Below, one piece after another: positions 7,201 to 13,742 of a DNA stretch of 14,205 bases. The DNA is from CAZVXI01 sp964631295 (GTDB taxonomy: Bacteria > Planctomycetota > Phycisphaerae > Phycisphaerales > SM1A02). The position numbers and the translations under genes are program-made. The notes under the pieces are model-generated. The model was not told where the DNA came from, did not search any database, and saw nothing but the letters and a program-made list of their open reading frames with translations. Each line of letters starts with the position of its first letter. Positions within the stretch are counted from its first letter, which is position 1. The stretch covers positions 1 through 14,205 of the forward strand of contig CAZVXI010000073.1 in the NCBI GenBank assembly GCA_964631295.1, in the 5' to 3' direction.

Positions 7201-8989
7201 GTTGTCATCGCTGTTCGTGCGACTTGGCAGGCAGGAAGATGCGCTCTCCACGCTTGCTGCCGCACAAGAACTGGAGAACGCGGAGGACCAGCGAGCGTCG
7301 GTCGCCATGGGCGATGTGCTGTTTCAGTTGAGACGCTTCGAGCAGGCTCGCCAGCAGTTTCTCGCGGTACTCGAACAGAAACGATCTCGTGAAGTTGAAC
7401 TGAAGCTCATCGACACGCTTATTCGGATCGGCGAAGTTGAGGCAGCCCGAACACGGTTGGATTCGGTCGTGGATGATCTGGGTGCGGATATGACGAGCTG
7501 GATGCTCGCGGCCAACCTTGCCGCCCGGCAGGCAACCGAAGCGGAGCAGGCGGGTCGAATCTCTGAGGCCGATTTCCATCGTGAGCAGGTCGTCAACCAT
7601 CTCGACGAGGCTGCCCGTGTGAACCCAAGGAGTACAGCGCCGCAGTTGCAACTGGCGCGTTACCATTATCAGCGATACTCGCAGACGAATGACACGAGGC
7701 ACCTTGATCGGGCTCTCCGCACACTTGATGGTGTCGAGCGCATTGATGCGCGAAACGAGCAGACACGATTGTTACGCGTTGATGTGCTTCTCGCCAAGGG
7801 CGACCAGCGCGGCGCGATTGGATCGCTTCGTCGTTATGTTGAGGAGAACCCGGACAACGACAACGCCCGCAGCGTGCTGATAACCATGCTCGCGCGGACA
7901 GGGCAGATGCGAGACGTCGAAGCACTGCTTCGCGAGGCAGTCGCTCGGAATCCAAACTCTCATCAGTGGCGAGAGCGACTTGGTGATCATCTTCGATCAA
8001 CACAGGCCCGTCCGGCGGATGTCATCACCGCGTATACGTCGGCACTCGACATTGAACCGACGGTCTCCGTCATCGACAAGCTGGTCTTGTACCTTGTGGC
8101 GTCAGCGGGTGACAATCCACAGCGGGCAGAATCAGTTCTGTTGCAGTACGAAGATCTCGTTGACGCGAATGCGATGCTGGTGCTCAATGAAGCTCTTGTC
8201 GAACATGCGCTCGAGCGTCAGGCAACTGCAGAGCGATCACTTGCACGGTCGTTGCGCATGATTGCTCAGGATGAGTTGAACGAACAGCAGCGGCGAGCCA
8301 TGTACAATCGCTGGGTGAATGCAGCGATTCGTGTTCTCGATCGTGATGTCACATCCATCGAGTCTGTTGCGCGCGCGGAGTCAGAAGAACTGCACCCGGA
8401 AGTACTCCGCGGGCTTGGAAAGCTGGTCGTCGCAGTCGATTCTTCGAACCTCCGGGATGCGATTACTTATTACAACCGTGCGATGGATCAGATCGGCTCG
8501 ACCGATGATCAGTATGCAGCCGTCGTCGAGTTCGAGCGAGGGACCCTGTATACGATGAAAGACGACACGGCCGAGGCGATGGCTTCGTTCGAACGTGTAC
8601 TGGAAGTCCTGCCGGACCACGCACTCGCACTGAACAACTACGCATACCTGCTTGCCGAGAAGCGCGGCGATGCGACACGAGCGCTGGAGCCGGCACAACG
8701 GGCGGCAGCGGCAGCGCCCGATAACCCGTCTGTTCGTGACACGCTCGGCAGAGTGCTTTTCCTGCTTGGCAGGCATGATGATGCTGCCCGCGAGTTGCAG
8801 GCCAGCCTTGATCTCTCGCTATCGGCCACGGTGCTCGTGCACTTTGCCGAGGTTGAGATCGCTCGAGGCCGATTGGACCAGGCCCGCGCGATGCTTGAAC
8901 AAGCGAGTCAATTGCAACCGGATTCGAGCGTTCAGGCGGATATCAAGCGATTGACCGACGATATAGAGGCGAGGAGTGCAGGCTCGTGA
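4214..8989 (+). CDS. Giant membrane-anchored TPR-repeat protein (EPS/exosortase locus)
   Basis: A 1591-residue protein with a single hydrophobic anchor at about residues 9-32, preceded by a short basic N-terminus, then almost entirely helical tetratricopeptide-like repeats. There is no lipobox cysteine. TPR-type helix pairs are clearest near 41-77 (a repeat ending KEPDNADY), about 455-530, from about 780 onward (PQAWRSLGLAYGQVGN) and in the C-terminal 1435-1591 block, which contains ALNNYAYLLAEKRGDATRAL. Central parts are Ala/Glu/Arg/Gln-rich and may be degenerate repeats. The orientation would put the repeats on the far side of the inner membrane. Large TPR proteins such as PrsT occur in PEP-CTERM/exosortase loci, and this one is likely a scaffold or assembly partner for the secretion machinery. 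That is inference from context and architecture; no enzymatic motif is seen. It starts 17 nt after the EpsI-like gene. The codon choice is noticeably richer in CGA and GCA than in the first gene. Confidence 0.85.
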   Translation: MATRVNTRFILILLIAIIGAGGIVGGLWVLQYRKDATRNIRKGDQFAQAAMWDEARGQYGRAVQKEPDNADYVDKLEEATLNVVPTTPDQARELYNGYVSVLQHRVQHFANDPAVHLRLLEELRESSQRGLTNWRAMVESAERALMQFGPSHEIAPKAKFYRGLARTKMRSTLSDSELDEIDTDLGDYLVANPTDGEAWAILIQHQAAIGADLYVNDLRRESREQMDLADATYQEALDAGAAGPHLALTRQALIATRSTLGQPLDVEQLQLATEALRDAVRANMDELDERLVVDAANRMTVIRGGAEEGVALAQAWTEDHPPAYDARLAMAQLQAGRGQMEDAVNTASAVLQDLTDPANQPTAGLEAMLLHQRRANASFALFNFAYQRWDNAAADEKQTLLATLESSFGDVERYAEIAGLNQLVDRAAGRLAYANGEYRAAVDILEGAVAGGGDPATLRVLAAAHQRLGNVGVALQHITKALAAAPNDIQINYDNLRYSLQLRRVATAQASMQLLERVAPDDARVQRLRAEFDRLASGDAGTDNSDNPVVQAFELASEHLSDGKHDDARAILLPMLEDERLKRAALEMLVRVEYAADDRETAQAYLAQAMEMTPDAQSLQRLRAVLDNDDPIDAMAQFAQATHDDPGREALAMLNTLASYTRAWKTQRDRAQQRSDLSLINEYDELIARAERERPKFLEQARENLPADDSGLFEYEFSSALIDKQWQAAERMIATHNSSNWNLDGCDGLLFQGRLSLIRGNPEAAITTLLEATQRAPYSPQAWRSLGLAYGQVGNVSESQRAFERAYQSNPNNIATALVFVDSLAQTGQELRALEILTDLRRLAPRNQRVQSQYLNVLAQSGNEVEALRERLAMYADDPTQTDNALRLAMLLVSVVPERSLIVDTQGETVYSTRQWQQMSAAQQQQVIRDVREAWEDQAGQILAAATDQLGNDIRYVSTRAAMLERLGKTDQAVAFLEERIDSAPRSERSIDVYLALSSLFVRLGRQEDALSTLAAAQELENAEDQRASVAMGDVLFQLRRFEQARQQFLAVLEQKRSREVELKLIDTLIRIGEVEAARTRLDSVVDDLGADMTSWMLAANLAARQATEAEQAGRISEADFHREQVVNHLDEAARVNPRSTAPQLQLARYHYQRYSQTNDTRHLDRALRTLDGVERIDARNEQTRLLRVDVLLAKGDQRGAIGSLRRYVEENPDNDNARSVLITMLARTGQMRDVEALLREAVARNPNSHQWRERLGDHLRSTQARPADVITAYTSALDIEPTVSVIDKLVLYLVASAGDNPQRAESVLLQYEDLVDANAMLVLNEALVEHALERQATAERSLARSLRMIAQDELNEQQRRAMYNRWVNAAIRVLDRDVTSIESVARAESEELHPEVLRGLGKLVVAVDSSNLRDAITYYNRAMDQIGSTDDQYAAVVEFERGTLYTMKDDTAEAMASFERVLEVLPDHALALNNYAYLLAEKRGDATRALEPAQRAAAAAPDNPSVRDTLGRVLFLLGRHDDAARELQASLDLSLSATVLVHFAEVEIARGRLDQARAMLEQASQLQPDSSVQADIKRLTDDIEARSAGS

Positions 8990-9023
8990 CGAGTTCTCGG
9001 ACGAGCCGAACACCCGCGTATTC

Positions 9024-9028
9024 AGGAA
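9024..9028 (+). promoter_or_regulatory. Ribosome binding site deciding the start of the Wzz/kinase-like gene
   Basis: AGGAA lies 7 nt before ATG 9036. The competing start is GTG 8976, inside the end of the TPR gene, with a GAGG at 8966-8969. ATG with a good site is preferred, but the longer form is not excluded because the intervening codons look coding. Confidence 0.4.
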
Positions 9029-9035
9029 CGCAGAC

Positions 9036-11270
9036 ATGACCACCATGATGCCATCACGTCCGACGAACGCGCGCCCGGAGAACATGCCGGCCCGCCCGAT
9101 GTCGATGCCGCAACAACCGGTGCGCGCCGGTACGTCGATCGATCCGATTCGTGTGATTCGTCGTCACATGTTCGGCTTGATCGTGTCGGTTGTTATCGGT
9201 GCGGTGCTCGGTACCGGCGCCTTTGTATTGTTAGACGAGTTCATGCCCTCATACTCCGGCCGGGCAATCTTCGAGATACGGCCCGCGCTGCAGGACGCAA
9301 CGCAAGTTGGTGCCAGCCAGTTGGAAAGCGACAGCACCATCAGCCGAATCGCGCAGACTGAAGGCGTCATCATCATGAGCCGCCGCGTTCTGACCGAGGC
9401 AGCCAACCGCTTCGAACTGCGTGATACAGACTGGTACAAGTCCTACTCCGAGGGGAACACGTTCGATGTTGAGTCGGCAGTTGATGACCTGGAAGAAGAC
9501 GTCTCGGTCGGCCTGATTCGCGGCTCGAATCTGTTCCGGATCGCATGGTCAGCACCGAACAAAAACGATGTGCCAGCAGTCATCAATGCGATCGCTCGGG
9601 TGTACAATGATGTTCGATCGAAACTCGAACAAGATGAACTCGATACAAACATCACGCAGTTTGAGAACAGTGTGACCGAGCGCACACAGCAGATCGAGAG
9701 TCTCGATACAGAGATTGCCGGGTTTATTACCAGGCGAGGAATCACGTCACTCGATGATGCGCGATACAGCCAGGCAGGCATCGCCGTTCGCAACCTGACT
9801 GATCAGTTATCTGAGATCGATCAGATGCTCAGCGTCGCCATGACAACAGAGCGGCAGACAGCAGCGAAGCTGCAGGGAACGCTGGAACCAACGCCGGAAG
9901 ATTATTACGAGGCAGAAGCTGACGTGGCTGTTGCGACATTGATTCAACAGGTCGTCGGACTCAAGGTCCAGTTGCGACTCGCATACGACAAGTTCGGCTC
10001 GGGGCATGACCAGGTGACGGAACTGGAGCAGCGGCTCAGCGCGACGGAACTCGAGCGCGATGCGAAAATCGAACAGGTGATCCGCCGAAATCTGGAAGCG
10101 AAGCTGAAGACAGTTCAGGACCAGATTGAACAGTACGATGGCGTCGTCGAAGAAGCGGAACGCGAACTCGCGGATCGTCGAAAGGAACTCGCTGAACTCA
10201 GTGCTGCCCAGGCATCGTATGAGGCGCTGGAAAATCGTCGTCAGTTCCTCGAATCAAGTCGCGCGGCAGACATGGAACTCGTCAGTCAGGCGCAACTGCT
10301 CAAACTTCGATCGGATGCTGACCGAGTGCGGCTGCGCGAACTTGCCGAGACGCCTCGTGAGAAAGCCTTCCCCAAGATGGAAGTCATCATCCCACTCGGG
10401 GCGATTCTCACGCTTGGCCTGACGCTCGGCGTCATCTTCCTGCGCGAGATCACCGATCAGCGCGTAAAGAGCGCGAGTGACCTCGAGGTGATTCCGCATG
10501 CAGAAGTGTTGGGTGTTATTCCCGATATTGGTGAGGACCCCACAAGCTCCCGCCAGGCTGAACTGGTCGTTCGACACCACCCTGCAAGCGTACTTGCCGA
10601 GTCGTTCCGGCAGGTCTCCGCACCCGTCATGCAGGCGATTGAGACAAGCGGTCATCAATCGGTGCTGATTACCAGCGGCCTGCCCGGTTCGGGTGTAACG
10701 ACCGTGCTCAGCAATCTGGCTGTCACGCTCGCCGCGGCCGGCAAGAGTGTGTGCCTGATTGATGCGAACTTCCGCCGGCCGAAACTTGCCGGCCTGTTCG
10801 GAACAGAGAGCGATCATGTCGGCATGGGAGATGTACTCGCCGGCGAAGTGTCCGTCGAGGGCGTCGTCCAGGAGACCGAGGCAGGCGTCTCGCTTATATC
10901 CGCAGGAACACCACAAAATCGGATCTTCGAACGTCTCGGGGTTCGACGACTCGATGAGATGCTCGCAGAGCTGCGCGAACGATTCGATGTTGTGCTGATC
11001 GATGTTGCTCCTGCTGTCGTTGCCGGTGACGCGATGCTGCTTGCAAACAAGGTCGATGCGACAGTGCTTGTTGCTCGTGCAAACCAGGAGCAGCGAGGCC
11101 TCGTTGCCCGGCTCATTCGCCAGTTGGTATCCAGCCGCAGCACGTTCATCGGAGTTGTCCTGAACCGGCCGCTCGGCACTGCTGGTGGATATCTGAAGAA
11201 AAACTATGCTGCCATGGCCAAGTACACCGCTGGAAGCGGGAAGGGCAAGGCGAAGGTGAAGCGCAAGTGA
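9036..11270 (+). CDS. Wzz chain-length regulator fused to BY-kinase-like ATPase with degenerate P-loop
   Basis: Inner-membrane polysaccharide co-polymerase that sets EPS chain length. Counting from ATG 9036 (744 residues), a Pro/Met-rich cytosolic lead is followed by TM1 at about 45-66 and a Wzz domain beginning with YSGRAIFEIRP. A long coiled-coil region follows (about 200-430, Glu/Arg/Leu-rich), then a Pro-containing segment and TM2 at about 448-470. The C-terminal domain is CpsD/CapB/Wzc-like. Walker A reads GLPGSGVTT (548-556), with Val554 where the invariant Lys belongs. Walker A' is LIDANFRRP, with Asp576 and Arg580, and Asn578 in place of the second Asp. Walker B is VLIDVAP with Asp656. 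Tyr719, Tyr724 and Tyr730 form a C-terminal tyrosine cluster ahead of a Lys-rich end. Family membership is clear, but kinase activity is doubtful. The gene lies between the TPR and SDR genes. GTG 8976 would add 20 residues. Confidence 0.9.
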   Translation: MTTMMPSRPTNARPENMPARPMSMPQQPVRAGTSIDPIRVIRRHMFGLIVSVVIGAVLGTGAFVLLDEFMPSYSGRAIFEIRPALQDATQVGASQLESDSTISRIAQTEGVIIMSRRVLTEAANRFELRDTDWYKSYSEGNTFDVESAVDDLEEDVSVGLIRGSNLFRIAWSAPNKNDVPAVINAIARVYNDVRSKLEQDELDTNITQFENSVTERTQQIESLDTEIAGFITRRGITSLDDARYSQAGIAVRNLTDQLSEIDQMLSVAMTTERQTAAKLQGTLEPTPEDYYEAEADVAVATLIQQVVGLKVQLRLAYDKFGSGHDQVTELEQRLSATELERDAKIEQVIRRNLEAKLKTVQDQIEQYDGVVEEAERELADRRKELAELSAAQASYEALENRRQFLESSRAADMELVSQAQLLKLRSDADRVRLRELAETPREKAFPKMEVIIPLGAILTLGLTLGVIFLREITDQRVKSASDLEVIPHAEVLGVIPDIGEDPTSSRQAELVVRHHPASVLAESFRQVSAPVMQAIETSGHQSVLITSGLPGSGVTTVLSNLAVTLAAAGKSVCLIDANFRRPKLAGLFGTESDHVGMGDVLAGEVSVEGVVQETEAGVSLISAGTPQNRIFERLGVRRLDEMLAELRERFDVVLIDVAPAVVAGDAMLLANKVDATVLVARANQEQRGLVARLIRQLVSSRSTFIGVVLNRPLGTAGGYLKKNYAAMAKYTAGSGKGKAKVKRK

Positions 11271-11284
11271 CGCTGAGTTGGACG

Positions 11285-11308
11285 GCGTGTTCACAGACGT
11301 GAGCACGC
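11285..11308 (+). other. Ten-base-pair intercistronic hairpin upstream of the SDR gene
   Basis: GCGTGTTCAC (11285-11294) pairs with GTGAGCACGC (11299-11308) across an AGAC tetraloop: nine Watson-Crick pairs and one G-U. It lies in the 54-nt gap between the kinase-like and SDR genes, ending 6 nt before the AGGAA ribosome site. There is no T-run after it, so a classic intrinsic terminator is unlikely. It may be an RNA-stability, processing or attenuation element, or a protein-binding inverted repeat. Confidence 0.6.
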
Positions 11309-11314
11309 AGGATC

Positions 11315-11319
11315 AGGAA
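11315..11319 (+). promoter_or_regulatory. Ribosome binding site for the SDR gene
   Basis: AGGAA with a 5-nt spacer to ATG 11325 fixes this start. Confidence 0.55.
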
Positions 11320-11324
11320 CCGCA

Positions 11325-12350
11325 ATGACACAGAGCCACAACCCACCGGACCGGAAGGTACTTGTCACGGGGGGTGCCGGCTTCATTGGATCGCACCTGG
11401 TTGAGCACCTGGTGTCGCTCGGTCATCACGTGGACGTCATCGATGATCTGTCCACCGGCCGCCTCGCGAATCTCAGTCGCGTTGAGCCATCGATGCTGCA
11501 GTTCATCGAAGGTCGCGTTTCAGACATCCTTCCGGGCCTCAATCCCGGTGACTACGGCGAGATTCACCACATGGCTGCCGCGGTTGGTGTCCGGCTCGTT
11601 ATTGAACGGCCGGTTCATACAATCGAAACGAACATTCACGAGACTTCCGCAGTGCTTGATTTTGCGCTGCGCCAGAACACGCCGCTGCTGCTTGCCTCAA
11701 CATCTGAGGTGTATGGCAAGAGTGCGCACTCACCGTTCTCGGAAGATGACGATGTTGTCTATGGACCGACGATTTACGCGCGATGGTCATACGCGTGCTC
11801 CAAGGCCATTGATGAGTATCTCGGGCTTGCGCATCACCGTGACAGTGGGTTACCAACACGCATCGTCAGGTTCTTCAACACGGTTGGGCCGCGGCAGATC
11901 GGCCATTACGGCATGGTGCTCCCTCGATTCGTGCGGGCAGCGCTTGCCGGCGAGACACTGCAGGTCCATGGTGATGGTCAGCAGTCCCGGTGTTTCTGCG
12001 ATGTGCGGGATGTTGTCCAGCAACTGCCGACTCTCATGCGCACGGCTGGCACTGAAGGGCGCATTTTTAATCTCGGGAATGATCATCCCATCACGATCAT
12101 GGAACTCGCGCGGCTTGTATGCGACACGCTCGACAGCGCCTCTGCCATCGAGACCGTGCCCTATGAGAGAGCATTTGGTCAAGGGTTCGATGACCTGCGT
12201 CATCGGCGGCCCGATCTCTCGAGGATTCATGAAGCGACTGGCTTCACCCCACAGACAGACCTTGTGCAGACGATTCGTGATATTGCCGGCGAGTTCGAAA
12301 GCGGCGCGCATGATGATGAACCAGCCCACGTGGAGCGGGCACAGTCATGA
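11325..12350 (+). CDS. NAD-dependent nucleotide-sugar epimerase/decarboxylase (extended SDR)
   Basis: Cytosolic enzyme that converts a nucleotide sugar, supplying a precursor for the EPS repeat unit. The 341 residues are the usual length for extended SDRs. The Rossmann motif GGAGFIG is at 16-22, followed by VIDDLSTGR with an acidic residue after the second strand, which favours NAD. The catalytic residues lie in STSEVYG (125-131) and Y156/K160 of SYACSK. The downstream fold features RFFNTVGPRQ, SRCFCDVRDV and FNLGN are typical. Glu128, in the SEVYG motif, and Arg294, in HRRPD, match positions used for decarboxylation in ArnA and UDP-xylose synthase. A UDP-glucuronate decarboxylase-like role is therefore possible; UDP-glucose 4-epimerase or dehydratase activity are alternatives. 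Its stop overlaps the next gene by four bases (ATGA), suggesting translational coupling with the initiating transferase. Confidence 0.9.
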   Translation: MTQSHNPPDRKVLVTGGAGFIGSHLVEHLVSLGHHVDVIDDLSTGRLANLSRVEPSMLQFIEGRVSDILPGLNPGDYGEIHHMAAAVGVRLVIERPVHTIETNIHETSAVLDFALRQNTPLLLASTSEVYGKSAHSPFSEDDDVVYGPTIYARWSYACSKAIDEYLGLAHHRDSGLPTRIVRFFNTVGPRQIGHYGMVLPRFVRAALAGETLQVHGDGQQSRCFCDVRDVVQQLPTLMRTAGTEGRIFNLGNDHPITIMELARLVCDTLDSASAIETVPYERAFGQGFDDLRHRRPDLSRIHEATGFTPQTDLVQTIRDIAGEFESGAHDDEPAHVERAQS

Positions 12351-13720
12351 GTATGCCTCTTACCCAGCAAGTGAGCAATGATGATGTTCCCGGTGCCTGG
12401 CCGGTTCCGAACGCGATGGATCTGCTGAACACTTACGCGCACGTATTTTTCATTGCGTTTCTAATTGCTTTGCTGGCGACCCCCGTCATGCGAACGATCG
12501 CTCTCCGTAACGGGATCATTGATCGCCCGGACTCCGCGCGCAAGTTGCACCGCGAGCCGGTCGCGTATCTTGGTGGCCTCGCTGTATTGTTAGGATTGCT
12601 CTTTGGTATCGCAGCGAGTTACGTGACGACTGACTCAGCGCCGGTGACGCATCTCGGAGTGCCGATCGCGATCGTCATCGGGATGCTGGCGATTGCGATT
12701 ACGGGGATGATGGACGATGTCTGGGGCTGGGATCCGCGACTCAAGATTGCCGGCCAACTGGTTGCAGCCGCGGCCATGGCCATTGAAAGTGTTGGCGTGA
12801 ACGTCGCGAATGGCATTCTCGCGCCGATTCTCGGTGATCCGGAACAGACTTTGTTGCAGGTGGCTGGCTTTACGATTCTGAATGGTCACTTGTATTACTG
12901 GGTTGGAACCGCGCTCATTGCAGCATTCGTGCTTGGTGGATCCAATGCTGCGAACCTGATTGACGGGCTGGATGGCCTGCTCTCAGGTGTGGTTGCCATC
13001 GTTGGGATCGGGCTGCTCATCATCTGTATTCTGATGGCGACGCATCCCACCGTGCCGGGCGCTGATGCCACGACAGACACGCTTGCCGGAGCGCGCATCG
13101 TGCTTTGTCTTGCGCTCATCGGTGCGGTACTTGGTTTCCTTCCGTACAACTTCAATCCGGCGAATATCTTTCTCGGCGACTGCGGCAGTCTGTTGCTTGG
13201 GTACTCGTGTTGCGCGGTCATTCTCATGCTTGGTGAGTTCGGGCAGACGCATCTGGTCGCTGCCGGCCTGCTGGTGTTCGCGTTGCCGATCATGGATACG
13301 CTGCTCGCGATCATCCGCCGACTGCTTGCCGGGATACCGTTGTCGACGGCAGACAAACACCACATTCATCATCAGTTCAAGCGCGGGCTTGGTTCTGTGA
13401 AGGTCGCGGTGCTGGCGCTCTATGCCGTCACGCTGCTCTTTGCTGCGCTCGGCGTGGTTCTGGCGGCGCTCGTCATCATGACGGAGTTGCGCGTCCGCGT
13501 TGTGTACGCTGTGGCATTTGTCATTTTCAGTTTCATCGGCGTGATCGCAGTCAAGGCGGCTCGCCGACAGCAGTTTCATGAGCAATCGGTCTCGGTTCCC
13601 CACCCAACGCCAGCCACCAGCGTGAGCGGCTCGGCAGCGAGTCGGCAGGTCTTGGCCACACCCGACCCGAAGCCGGATGAGGCAACAGACGATCCAGAAA
13701 CATCAGCGATTCACACGTAG
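12347..13720 (+). CDS. WecA/TagO-family polyprenyl-phosphate sugar-1-phosphate transferase
   Basis: Integral membrane enzyme that transfers a sugar-phosphate (often GlcNAc-1-P) from a UDP-sugar to undecaprenyl phosphate, starting the EPS repeat unit on the cytosolic face of the membrane. Counting from ATG 12347 (457 residues), about ten or eleven hydrophobic segments carry the family motifs: RKLHREPVAYLGG near 65-77, the Mg-binding DDVWG at 123-127, NLIDGLDGL at 203-211, FLGDCGS at 275-281 and HHIHH at 338-342. E. coli WecA is clearly shorter; the excess here is a hydrophilic N-terminal lead and a Pro/Ser/Thr/Asp-rich C-terminal tail of about 55 residues. Initiating by this route (rather than by a WbaP/PssY-type phosphoglycosyl transferase) is thus indicated for this locus. 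Substrate sugar cannot be read from sequence. In-frame ATGs at 12353 and 12416 are less likely starts. Confidence 0.93.
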   Translation: MSMPLTQQVSNDDVPGAWPVPNAMDLLNTYAHVFFIAFLIALLATPVMRTIALRNGIIDRPDSARKLHREPVAYLGGLAVLLGLLFGIAASYVTTDSAPVTHLGVPIAIVIGMLAIAITGMMDDVWGWDPRLKIAGQLVAAAAMAIESVGVNVANGILAPILGDPEQTLLQVAGFTILNGHLYYWVGTALIAAFVLGGSNAANLIDGLDGLLSGVVAIVGIGLLIICILMATHPTVPGADATTDTLAGARIVLCLALIGAVLGFLPYNFNPANIFLGDCGSLLLGYSCCAVILMLGEFGQTHLVAAGLLVFALPIMDTLLAIIRRLLAGIPLSTADKHHIHHQFKRGLGSVKVAVLALYAVTLLFAALGVVLAALVIMTELRVRVVYAVAFVIFSFIGVIAVKAARRQQFHEQSVSVPHPTPATSVSGSAASRQVLATPDPKPDEATDDPETSAIHT

Positions 13721-13742
13721 AGCGTGCTATCCTTATTCGCCG

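Noticed and set aside
11362..12381. 339-codon plus-strand open frame inside the SDR gene
   Set aside because: It is a shifted-frame shadow of the SDR gene; the translation is rich in Arg, Ser and Cys with no family motif, while the other frame has the full SDR signature.
13721..13742. Possible promoter (CTATCCTTAT) before the phosphatase gene
   Set aside because: No -35 hexamer at the right distance; the 22-nt gap is more simply an operon spacer.
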